Source of the DNA: Falsiroseomonas sp038250135
GTDB taxonomy: Bacteria > Pseudomonadota > Alphaproteobacteria > Acetobacterales > Acetobacteraceae
Direction of reading: 5' to 3'
NCBI GenBank assembly: GCA_038250135.1
Contig: JBBSCP010000204.1
Span: 1-8,598 of the forward strand
Length of the DNA: 8,598 bases
This document shows, one piece after another, positions 1-5,985 of this stretch. Each line of letters starts with the position of its first letter. The first letter of the stretch is position 1. Under the pieces are notes generated by a model. That model ran no database searches, was not told where the DNA came from, and worked only from the letters and a program-made list of their open reading frames with translations. The position numbers and the translations under genes are program-made.

Positions 1-974
1 ACAAAATCCTCGTCCGCCAGATAGGTGTTGCGATCGGCGAAGGCGAGGCGCCCGGCCTCGCCGAGCAGATGCGCCGCCTCCACGCCGCGCGGGTCGAGGC
101 CGCGGAGGTCGAAATGTTCGAGCACGCCGAGAATTTGCCCAACCGCGACGCCGCCCGAACTTGGCGGACCGAAGCCACAGACGCGATAGATGCGATAGGG
201 CGCGCAAACCGGCGCGCGGGACCGTGGTGCGTAATCGGCCAGATCCTGCTCGGTCATGCCGCCCGGGTTGCGGTGGCCGCGCACGGCGGCGCTGATCTCG
301 GCGGCGATCGGGCCACGATGCAGCGCGTCCGCGCCCTCGATGGCAACCAGGTGCAGCGTTTCGGCCAGGGCCGGGTTGCGCAGAATGTGCCCGGTGGGCA
401 ACGGGGTCCCATCGGGCGCGAAGAAATAGGCGCGGGCGCCGGGATCGCGGCGCAGCGCATCGGCGTTCGCCGCGATGGCGGCGGCGAGGCGCGGCGAGAT
501 CGGGAAACCCTGCTCTGACAGCGCAATGGTGGGCGCGACGAGCCGCGCCCAGGGCAGGCGGCCATGCTGGCGATGCGCCGCTTCGAGCATCCGCAGCAGC
601 CCTGGCACGCCAACGCTGCGCCCGCCCTCCATCGCGGCGGCGAAAGGCATCGGCGTGCCATCCTCGCGCAGGAACAGCCGCGGCGTGGCGGCGGCAGGGG
701 CGGATTCGCGGCCATCCCAGGCCTGGATGGCGCGGCTCTCGCCATCGAAATGCAGCATCAGGGCACCGCCACCGATGCCGCTGGCCTGTGGTTCGGTCAG
801 CGTCATAATGATCGCCATGGCGATGGAGGCGTCGAGCGCGCTGCCGCCATCGCGAAGTACCTGCCGCCCGACCTCGCTGGCAGGCCCGCTGGCCGAGGCC
901 ACCATGTGGCGTTGGGCGGGCTGCGCGAGCGCGGGCAGGGCGAAGAACAGCAGAAGCAGGATCAGGCGGGGCAT
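1..974 (-). CDS. ggt: gamma-glutamyltransferase precursor, C-terminal part beyond the window
   Basis: Partial gene: 324 codons are visible and the frame is open through the left edge. Enzymes of this family cleave or transfer the gamma-glutamyl group of glutathione and related amides, normally in the periplasm, after self-cleavage into two subunits. The first 17 residues (MPRLILLLLFFALPALA) form a Sec-type signal peptide with probable cleavage before Gln18. Large-subunit landmarks follow in order: GGSALDAS (43-50), EPQASGIGGG (61-70), DGRE with the substrate-binding-type Arg89, PPSSGG (270-275), and AGRLAFADRNTYLAD (307-321). The autocatalytic Thr and the small subunit would lie to the left of the window, so activity cannot be judged. 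The ATG at 974-972 is preceded by GGAG (981-984, minus strand), which supports the start. It is divergent from yraN across only 34 nt. No frameshift is visible in the part present. Confidence 0.93.
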   Translation of the reverse strand, partial: MPRLILLLLFFALPALAQPAQRHMVASASGPASEVGRQVLRDGGSALDASIAMAIIMTLTEPQASGIGGGALMLHFDGESRAIQAWDGRESAPAAATPRLFLREDGTPMPFAAAMEGGRSVGVPGLLRMLEAAHRQHGRLPWARLVAPTIALSEQGFPISPRLAAAIAANADALRRDPGARAYFFAPDGTPLPTGHILRNPALAETLHLVAIEGADALHRGPIAAEISAAVRGHRNPGGMTEQDLADYAPRSRAPVCAPYRIYRVCGFGPPSSGGVAVGQILGVLEHFDLRGLDPRGVEAAHLLGEAGRLAFADRNTYLADEDF

Positions 975-1008
975 GTCGCTCTCCGGTCGGATCGAGCTAT
1001 CCTAGGGC

Positions 1009-1380
1009 ATGAACGGGCTACGGGCGAAGCGGGGGGCGGCGGAGGCGCGCGGACGGTTCGCAGAGGCGCGCGCCCTGGCCGCGTTGGCCGAAGAAGGTTT
1101 TTTGCCCTTGGCGCAGCGCGTGCGCACGCCGGCGGGCGAGATCGATCTGGTCGTCGCGAAGGACGACCTGCTGGTCTTCGTGGAGGTGAAGGCACGGGCG
1201 ACGCTGTCGGACGCCGCCTTCGCGCTCGCCCCGCGGCAGCAGGCGCGGCTGCTCGCGGCGGGCGAGATCTGGCTGGCGCAGAATCCTGGCCAGGGCGCGC
1301 AAGGCGTGCGCTTCGACGTGCTGCTCGTCGATGCCGCAGGCCGCGTGCGTCGAATCGCGGATGCGTTTCGGCTGGGCTAA
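1009..1380 (+). CDS. yraN: YraN / UPF0102 family nuclease-fold protein
   Basis: A 123-residue protein, the usual size for UPF0102. It shows the family's restriction-endonuclease-like core: Glu19 in the first helix (GRFAEARA), GEIDLVV (43-49, Asp46) and FVEVKARA (57-64, Glu59 and Lys61). Together these form a PD-(D/E)xK-type metal site. RFDVLLVD (101-108) is the conserved final strand. The family is predicted to bind or cleave DNA; its cellular role is poorly defined. The start ATG lies 34 nt from the divergent ggt start and has only a weak GGG upstream. The TAA stop overlaps the TAG stop of the convergent DUF808 gene by 4 nt (1377-1380). comM lies two genes away, and yraN-comM proximity is known from other phyla, which suggests a DNA uptake or recombination context (inference). 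Confidence 0.9.
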   Translation: MNGLRAKRGAAEARGRFAEARALAALAEEGFLPLAQRVRTPAGEIDLVVAKDDLLVFVEVKARATLSDAAFALAPRQQARLLAAGEIWLAQNPGQGAQGVRFDVLLVDAAGRVRRIADAFRLG

Positions 1381-2321
1381 CCCTGCCGCAGTCGCCGCAC
1401 CAGCGGCGCTGCGACAAAGTGGATGAGCGGGATCAGCGCGCCGCCGAGAATCAACCCGACCACGCCCGCCCCCGCGGCCTCAATCAGCCAGCCGACGAAG
1501 CCGCCGCCGGCAGCCACCGCCACGCCGTGCAGTGCATGTTGCGGACCGGCGAGCCCGAAGACTTCGAGCCCATGCAGGATGATGCCGCCGCCGACCCAAA
1601 CCATCGCCGCCGTGCCGACCACGGCCAGAACGCGCAGCAGCACCGGCATGCCGAGCACCAGGCCGCGCCCGATGGCCTGGACCACGCTATTGTTCATCCT
1701 CGCCAAGGCGAGGCCCAGATCATCGGCCTTCACAATCAACGCCACTGCACCATAGACCAACACGGTGATACCGATGCCGACCACCGCCAGCACCACCGCC
1801 TGCATGAGGAAACTCAGCTCCGGCATGGTGCCGAGCGTGATGGCCATGATCTCGGCGGAGAGGATGAAGTCGGTCTGGATCGCGCCGCGCACCTTGCTGT
1901 CCTCGAAGGCGGTCGAGCCCTGCGCCGATTGGCCGGTCACTTCCTCATGCGCCTGGGCGGCGTGCGGCGCGATGGCCTCCCACACCTTCTCCGCGCCCTC
2001 GTAACAAAGATACGCGCCGCCCAACATCAGCAAGGGCGTGATCAGGAAGGGGGCCACGGCGCTCAGCACCAGCGCGGCGGGCAGCAGGAATACCAGCTTG
2101 TTCTTCAGTGAACCCTTGGCGATGCGCCAGACGATCGGCAACTCGCGCGCCGCGACGAAGCCCTGCACGTAGCGTGGCGTCACGGCAGCATCGTCGATCA
2201 CCACGCCGGCCGCCTTGGCGCCCGCCTTGGCGGACTGCGCCACGACGTCATCGAGCGAGGCCGCGGCCACCTTGGCGAGGCTGGCGATATCGTCCAGCAG
2301 GGCGATCAGACCGGTGCTCAT
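1377..2321 (-). CDS. DUF808 (YedI-type) multi-pass inner-membrane protein
   Basis: A 314-residue protein, close to the roughly 305 of E. coli YedI, whose function is not established. The start MSTGLIALLDDIA and the following region (SLDDVVAQSAKAGAKAAGVV; VTPRYVQGF) match the conserved soluble N-terminus of DUF808 proteins. Hydrophobic blocks at about 76-104, 171-197, 221-256 and 264-303 indicate an integral membrane protein. A conserved polar stretch lies between the first two (about 105-165, including EDSKVRGAIQTDFILSAEI). The ATG at 2321 is chosen because family similarity begins there. The frame extends upstream to 2525, but that part overlaps comM and looks non-coding. AAGGA lies about 10 nt before the ATG. 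The gene is 40 nt downstream of comM on the same strand and could share its transcript. It converges on yraN with overlapping stop codons. Confidence 0.88.
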   Translation of the reverse strand: MSTGLIALLDDIASLAKVAAASLDDVVAQSAKAGAKAAGVVIDDAAVTPRYVQGFVAARELPIVWRIAKGSLKNKLVFLLPAALVLSAVAPFLITPLLMLGGAYLCYEGAEKVWEAIAPHAAQAHEEVTGQSAQGSTAFEDSKVRGAIQTDFILSAEIMAITLGTMPELSFLMQAVVLAVVGIGITVLVYGAVALIVKADDLGLALARMNNSVVQAIGRGLVLGMPVLLRVLAVVGTAAMVWVGGGIILHGLEVFGLAGPQHALHGVAVAAGGGFVGWLIEAAGAGVVGLILGGALIPLIHFVAAPLVRRLRQG

Positions 2322-2361
2322 GCTTTGTCGATCCTTGGTGGCCGTGCAGGCTTGGCAGAAT

Positions 2362-3870
2362 TCAGCCGACACGACCCGGCATGCGGTGCCGGAAGGCCAG
2401 CGCCTCCGCCACATGCACGCGGGCCACGCGCGGCGCGGCGGCGAGGTCCGCGATGGTGCGGCCGACGCGCAGCGCGCGCACTTGGCCGCGCGTGGACAGG
2501 CGCAGACGCGTGGCCGCGGTCTCAAGCAGGGTCAGTGCCTCAGCGTCGGTGGTATCGCGCAGCGCATCCCATTCGGCCTCGGCATTGCAACGCGCGGGAC
2601 CACGCGTGCGTTGCCGGTCCCGCGCCGCGGCGACGCGAATGGCGACAGTGGCGGTGGTCTCGCTGGCGGCTGCGCGCGAAAGTTCGGACGGTGCGAGGGG
2701 CTGCACCTCGATAGTCAGATCCATGCGATCGAGCAGCGGCCCGGACAGGCGCATCTGATAGTCCTGCCCGCAGCCTGGCGCGCGCGCACATTCACGCGAG
2801 GGATCGCCGAGATAGCCGCAGCGGCAGGGGTTCATCGCGGCGATGCATTGAAATCGCGCGGGATAGGTGACGTGCGCATTGGCGCGGCTGATCGTGGTGC
2901 GCCCTGTCTCCATCGGCTGGCGCAGCGCCTCCAGCGCGGGGCGCGGAAACTCCGGCCACTCATCGAGGAACAGCACGCCCAGATGCGCGAGCGAAATCTC
3001 GCCCGGCCGCGCGCGATGCCCGCCACCCACAAGGGCTGCGACCGAGGCCGAATGGTGCGGCTCGCGAAACGGCGGGCGGCGCAGGAGCTTGCCCTCGCTG
3101 AGCATGCCGGCAACGGAATGCACCAGCGAAACTTCGAGCGCCTCGCCGGGCGTGAGGTCCGGGAGCAATCCCGGCATGCGTGCGGCGAGCATGGATTTTC
3201 CCGCACCAGGCGGGCCCATCATCAGCAGGTTGTGGCCGCCCGCCGCCGCGATCTCCAGCACGCGCTTGGCACTCTCCTGCCCCTTCACCTCGGAAAGGCA
3301 GGGGCCGCGCCAGGGTGTCGAGTCCAGGGTCGGCGGCTGTGGCGCGGGCAGCAGTTGCAGCGCCGAGAAATGGTTGATCAGCGCGGGCAGGTCGCGCGGC
3401 GCCAAGACCTCGATACGCCCGGCCCAGGCCGCCTCGGCTCCCTGCGCTTCGGGGCAGATCAGGCCGAGGTCGCGGGCACTTGCGGCCAGTGCGGCGGGCA
3501 GCACGCCGGCCACCGGCGCGAGCGTGCCATCGAGTGCGAGTTCACCGAGGGCGGCGAATTCGATGATGGCGTCGCGCGGGATGATCTCCATCGCGGCAAG
3601 CACGCCGAGCGCGATGGGCAGGTCGAAATGGCTGCCCTCCTTCAGCAGGTCGGCCGGCGCGAGATTGACGAGAATCCGCTTCGGCGGCAGCGATAGTCCA
3701 ATCGATGTCAGCGCCGCGCGCACCCGCTCGCGCGATTCGCCCACCGCCTTGTCGGGCAGACCGACGATGAGGAAGGCCGGCAGGCCAGGCGCCACTTGCA
3801 CCTGCACCTCGATCGGCACCGCCTCGATGCCGCTGAAGGCGAAGGTCTGGACGCGCGCAATGCTGCTCAC
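2362..3870 (-). CDS. comM: YifB family Mg-chelatase-like AAA+ ATPase (ComM-type)
   Basis: A 502-residue protein, full length for the ComM/YifB family. ComM in naturally transformable bacteria is a hexameric branch-migration helicase that helps integrate incoming single-stranded DNA; the gene is also common in bacteria not known to be transformable. The N-terminal Lon-protease-like domain runs from about 1 to 165 (FLIVGLPDKAVGESRERVR, HFDLPIALGVLA). The AAA+ core has Walker A GPPGAGKS (219-226) and Walker B LGVLFLDE (297-304). A cysteine cluster follows (NPCRCGYLGD at 347-356, then Cys361 and Cys367), and then LSGPLLDRMDL (375-385), typical of the family. The C-terminal helical domain has LSTRGQ (458-463) and RTIADL (471-476). 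The residue after the Walker B DE pair is Trp305, where I would expect Leu. The start is GTG (3870-3868) with no clear Shine-Dalgarno sequence. It follows the HDAC-family stop by 16 nt, so translation may depend on the upstream gene. Confidence 0.95.
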   Translation of the reverse strand: MSSIARVQTFAFSGIEAVPIEVQVQVAPGLPAFLIVGLPDKAVGESRERVRAALTSIGLSLPPKRILVNLAPADLLKEGSHFDLPIALGVLAAMEIIPRDAIIEFAALGELALDGTLAPVAGVLPAALAASARDLGLICPEAQGAEAAWAGRIEVLAPRDLPALINHFSALQLLPAPQPPTLDSTPWRGPCLSEVKGQESAKRVLEIAAAGGHNLLMMGPPGAGKSMLAARMPGLLPDLTPGEALEVSLVHSVAGMLSEGKLLRRPPFREPHHSASVAALVGGGHRARPGEISLAHLGVLFLDEWPEFPRPALEALRQPMETGRTTISRANAHVTYPARFQCIAAMNPCRCGYLGDPSRECARAPGCGQDYQMRLSGPLLDRMDLTIEVQPLAPSELSRAAASETTATVAIRVAAARDRQRTRGPARCNAEAEWDALRDTTDAEALTLLETAATRLRLSTRGQVRALRVGRTIADLAAAPRVARVHVAEALAFRHRMPGRVG

Positions 3871-3886
3871 GCTGCTGGGCGCCGGT

Positions 3887-4918
3887 TCAATCGCCGAAGC
3901 CGGTCAGGAAGCGTTCCAGCAGCGTGCCGATCAGCTCGACATTGTAGCCGCCTTCCTGCGTGATGCAGATGGGTAGGCCCAGGCTGCGGATCTTCCGGCC
4001 TGCGCGGGCGAAGCCTTCCTCCGTCACCATCAGCGCGTTCAGCGGCTCATGCTCGGAGGCATCGAAGCCGAGCGGTACGACCAGGGCCTCGGGCCGGTAC
4101 GCGCGGACGGCCGCGATGCCGGCCTCGATGGCGGCGAGCCAGCCGGCATCGCCGGTGCCTAAGGCGAGCGGCAAATTGACGTTGCTGCCCTCGGCCCCCG
4201 CGCCGCCGCGCTCGCTGGGCCGGCCGATGTACCAGGGGTAGTAGCGGTCCGGGTCACCGTGCACGGAGACGGTGAGAACGCTGGGGTCATCCCAGAAGAT
4301 GCCTTGCGTGCCGTTGCCGTGGTGGCTGTCGATGTCGAGCACCGCGACGCGCGTGGCGCCCGCGCGCCGTAGCGCCGCCGCCGCGACGGCTGCGTTGTTG
4401 ATGTAGCAATGCCCGCCGGCGCGGTTGGCATAGGCGTGGTGCCCGGGCGGGCGGCACAGCGCATAGGCATGGCGCCCCGCTGCGGTCTCCGCCGCGGCGG
4501 CAAGCGCGCAGGCGGCCGCGCCGATCGAGGCCTGCCAGGTGCCGGGGCCGATTGGGCAGCCGGTATCGGCGGTGAAAGCGCCCAGGCGCTGGATCACATG
4601 CGGCCCCGCGCCGCCGCCCTGGGCGAGCATCTCTGGCGTGGGGTGGATGTTGGGCACCATCTCCTCGCCTGCGCCGGCTAGCGCCGCCCATTCCGTGGGC
4701 GCATCGCGCAGGAAATCGAGGTAGGCGGCGCCATGCACCGCCTCCAGCGCCGCACGCGGGGCGGGCGGCGGCCGGGCAGGGGCGAGGCCAAGGCGGGCGA
4801 GCCCCTCCGCCAGCGCGGCGGCACGGCCCGGCACTTCGAAGTTCGGGCGCAGCCGGCCGCGCATGACGAAGAAGTGCGGCCTGTGCAGCGCCTGGTCGGG
4901 ATGGGCGAAGGCTTTCAT
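3887..4918 (-). CDS. histone deacetylase family protein (acetylpolyamine amidohydrolase-like)
   Basis: A 343-residue zinc amidohydrolase of the arginase/deacetylase superfamily. Bacterial members remove acetyl groups from acetylpolyamines or other N-acetyl amines; the exact substrate cannot be read here. Visible active-site elements, numbered from the chosen start, are RPPGHHA with His160-His161 (charge relay), DIDSHHGNGT with zinc ligands Asp197 and His199, GFDASEHEPL with zinc ligand Asp286, and EGGYN with the transition-state Tyr325. The N-terminus HPDQALHRP and the EVPGR segment resemble the acetylpolyamine/HDAC-like class rather than AcuC. The ATG at 4918 is preferred because homology starts there. 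The open frame continues to an ATG at 5017, but that would overlap the Shine-Dalgarno and signal-peptide region of the divergent binding-protein remnant. It is the first gene of a possible minus-strand unit with comM (16 nt downstream) and the DUF808 gene. Confidence 0.92.
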   Translation of the reverse strand: MKAFAHPDQALHRPHFFVMRGRLRPNFEVPGRAAALAEGLARLGLAPARPPPAPRAALEAVHGAAYLDFLRDAPTEWAALAGAGEEMVPNIHPTPEMLAQGGGAGPHVIQRLGAFTADTGCPIGPGTWQASIGAAACALAAAAETAAGRHAYALCRPPGHHAYANRAGGHCYINNAAVAAAALRRAGATRVAVLDIDSHHGNGTQGIFWDDPSVLTVSVHGDPDRYYPWYIGRPSERGGAGAEGSNVNLPLALGTGDAGWLAAIEAGIAAVRAYRPEALVVPLGFDASEHEPLNALMVTEEGFARAGRKIRSLGLPICITQEGGYNVELIGTLLERFLTGFGD

Positions 4919-5004
4919 GCCGGCAACGCTATCGGTCGAGCCTTGCCCTTGTCCATGCTCGGCGGAGCGGTCTGGCGTGAAGCGAGCGAATGGGAGGCCA
5001 AGTG
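4919..5004. promoter_or_regulatory. divergent intergenic region between HDAC-family gene and binding-protein remnant
   Basis: Eighty-six bases separate the preferred HDAC-family start (minus) from the binding-protein remnant start (plus). Promoters for both directions should lie here by position. I see no convincing -35/-10 pair and no operator palindrome. The only clear element is the plus-strand ribosome-binding site near its right end. The call therefore rests on gene layout alone. Confidence 0.3.
4992..4997 (+). promoter_or_regulatory. Shine-Dalgarno sequence of the binding-protein remnant
   Basis: GGGAGG lies 7 nt before the ATG at 5005. This good match and spacing identify the original start of the decayed substrate-binding-protein gene. 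It also argues that the divergent HDAC-family gene does not begin at 5017. Confidence 0.6.
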
Positions 5005-5216
5005 ATGAGCGTTTCATGTCGCGGCCTGCCGGCCGCCTCCGCCGCGTCGATGCGCGTGGCAGCCGCCGCCGCCCAGGGCATCGCCCCGCGCCGCGGCGGC
5101 ACGCTCACGACCATTTTGCGACCGGAACCGCCGGTGCTGCAGATCGGCGTGAACATCAGGGGCCGACGCTGATCCCGACGCTCGAGCCGCTGCCGGAGCT
5201 CGCCAAATCCTGGACC
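5005..5216 (+). pseudogene. N-terminal remnant of a peptide ABC transporter substrate-binding protein (SBP_bac_5 type)
   Basis: Fragment of a periplasmic peptide-binding protein. From ATG 5005 it reads MSVSCRGLPAASAAS, an Ala-rich stretch ending in AAAQ, then RRGGTLTTILRPEPPVLQIG. The RGGTLT...EPPxL pattern is typical of the mature start of family-5 binding proteins. The leader resembles a Tat signal (S-R-R-x-L-L) in which the second Arg has become Cys and a Leu has become Pro. After GVNI the frame breaks: restoring one C between 5157 and 5158 continues as IQGPTLIP. The sequence then jumps to LEPLPELAKSWT (5181-5216), so about 15 residues expected between the two blocks are missing. Homology stops at 5216, immediately before the palindrome at 5217. 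Over 400 residues of a normal protein are absent. No functional product is expected. Identification is from recalled family pattern, not a search. Confidence 0.75.
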
Positions 5217-5269
5217 CTAAAGCACGTTTGGTTCAAACGGAATCGTTTGAACCAAAGTCCGTGCTTTAG
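5217..5269. repeat. long interrupted palindrome A (GGTTCAA core)
   Basis: Outer arms CTAAAGCACG (5217-5226) and CGTGCTTTAG (5260-5269) are perfect inverted copies. Inner arms TTTGGTTCAAACG (5227-5239) and CGTTTGAACCAAA (5244-5256) are also perfect. The loop is GAAT, and the right side carries a 3-nt GTC bulge (5257-5259). All 23 stem pairs match. Its A+T-rich composition differs from the flanks. It begins at the exact point where the binding-protein remnant ends. It could be a REP-like intergenic element or a remnant of a small mobile element. A terminator is less likely because no T-run follows the stem. Confidence 0.85.
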
Positions 5270-5283
5270 ATTCAGGTGTTTAT

Positions 5284-5321
5284 AGCGCACGAAATCGGTT
5301 CAATTGAACCGATAGTGCGCT
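5284..5321. repeat. palindrome B, diverged relative of palindrome A
   Basis: A perfect 20-nt palindrome, ATCGGTTCAA/TTGAACCGAT (5294-5313), is flanked by perfect outer arms AGCGCAC (5284-5290) and GTGCGCT (5315-5321). Only 3 nt (GAA) on the left and 1 nt (A) on the right interrupt it. It shares with palindrome A the central GGTTCAA/TTGAACC and a similar outer arm (AAAGCACG in A, AGCGCACG in B). The two are therefore probably members of one repeat family placed 14 nt apart. Confidence 0.8.
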
Positions 5322-5442
5322 GGGCCCCGATTGGCTGGTCTATCAGTTGCATAGGAACCAACCTCACTTTCCACGAAGGAAAGCCGATAACTTCGTAGGA
5401 CGTGCAGGTGCGCGCATGACGATCATGCACCTCGTGCTGCAC
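5322..5442. other. non-coding stretch with small hairpins between palindrome B and the ATPase remnant
   Basis: No convincing coding remnant was recognised here, and I could not place it as permease or ATPase sequence. It holds a hairpin CTTTCC (5367-5372)/GGAAAG (5378-5383). It also holds a larger imperfect one: AGGT (5406-5409) and GCATG (5414-5418) pair with CATGC (5424-5428) and ACCT (5429-5432) around an ACGAT loop, with GCGC bulged. GTGC (5402-5405)/GCAC (5439-5442) could extend it. It probably marks the scar of the large operon deletion. Confidence 0.45.
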
Positions 5443-5979
5443 CGCAGGCGCATCCAGATGGCGTACGCAAGACCGCTACGCCTCGCTCAATCCGCGCCGA
5501 TGCGTGGGTGAGATCATCGCCGAGGGGCCTTTCACCCACGGCGAGGATCGCGGCCAGGCGCTCGATCATGCGTGGGATCTGCTGCGGCTCGTATAGCTTG
5601 ATGCCGGAGCCATGGACCGCGTCCCGGATGAGTCCAGCGGCGGCCGGCGCCAGCGCATCGGCATTGCGCGCGCGCTGGTGATGGCGCCGGAATGGCTGAT
5701 CGCGGATGAGCCTGTCTCGGCGCTCGACGTCTCGGAGCAGGCACTGGTGCTTGAGTTCCTGGCGGAGATCCGCGGGCGGCTGGGCTTGACCAGTTTGTTC
5801 ATCACGCATGATCTGCGCGTGCCCGCGCGGGTGTGCCATCGTATTGCCGTCATTCAGCGTGGCGCCATTGTCGAGCCGGGGCCGACCGATCGGGTGTTCG
5901 GCACGCCGCAACATGCCTATACGTGGCAATTACCCGCAGCATCCCCGGGCGGGACTGGACTCCGCCGACATTTGTGTGA
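5443..5979 (+). pseudogene. C-terminal remnant of a peptide ABC transporter ATPase (DppF/OppF type)
   Basis: Decayed ATP-binding subunit of a di/oligopeptide importer. RRRIQM (5443-5460) is followed, after one extra base at about 5467, by QDRYASLNPR (5468-5497) and VGEIIAEGP. Together these match the RRxIQMVFQDPYASLNP Q-loop region. An in-frame TAG (5594-5596) replaces the Gly expected in the LVGL motif. Beyond it come a damaged signature SSGGRRQRIG (5633-5662, usually FSGGQRQRIG), Walker B LIADEPVSALDV, the switch His in LFITHD (His codon 5807-5809), IVEPGPTDRVF and PQHAYT. Near 5940 one base is missing; restoring it gives PGRDWTPPTFV and a TGA at 5977-5979, a plausible original C-terminus. 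The present frame instead runs to 5989. Walker A and roughly the first third of the protein are absent. The longest uninterrupted piece (5612-5989, 125 codons) lacks a nucleotide-binding P-loop and is unlikely to work. Confidence 0.85.
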
Positions 5980-5985
5980 GGTGAC

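Noticed and set aside
564..2111. Long plus-strand open frame (515 codons)
   Set aside because: It is antisense to ggt and the DUF808 gene and crosses yraN out of frame; it has no recognisable domain and a composition typical of GC-rich shadow frames.
2215..3696. Long plus-strand open frame (493 codons)
   Set aside because: Antisense to the well-supported comM gene, with no family motifs.
5217..5269. Palindrome A as a Rho-independent terminator
   Set aside because: The stem is A+T-rich with a 3-nt bulge and no T-run follows it; the related palindrome 14 nt away points to a repeat family.
5387..5397. ATAACTTCGTA, identical to the outer 11 bases of a loxP arm
   Set aside because: There is no second arm or spacer beyond it; an isolated 11-base match is most likely chance.
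5423..5929. Minus-strand open frame (168 codons) over the decayed region
   Set aside because: Mirror of the ATPase remnant, whose plus-strand motifs are clear; no motifs of its own.
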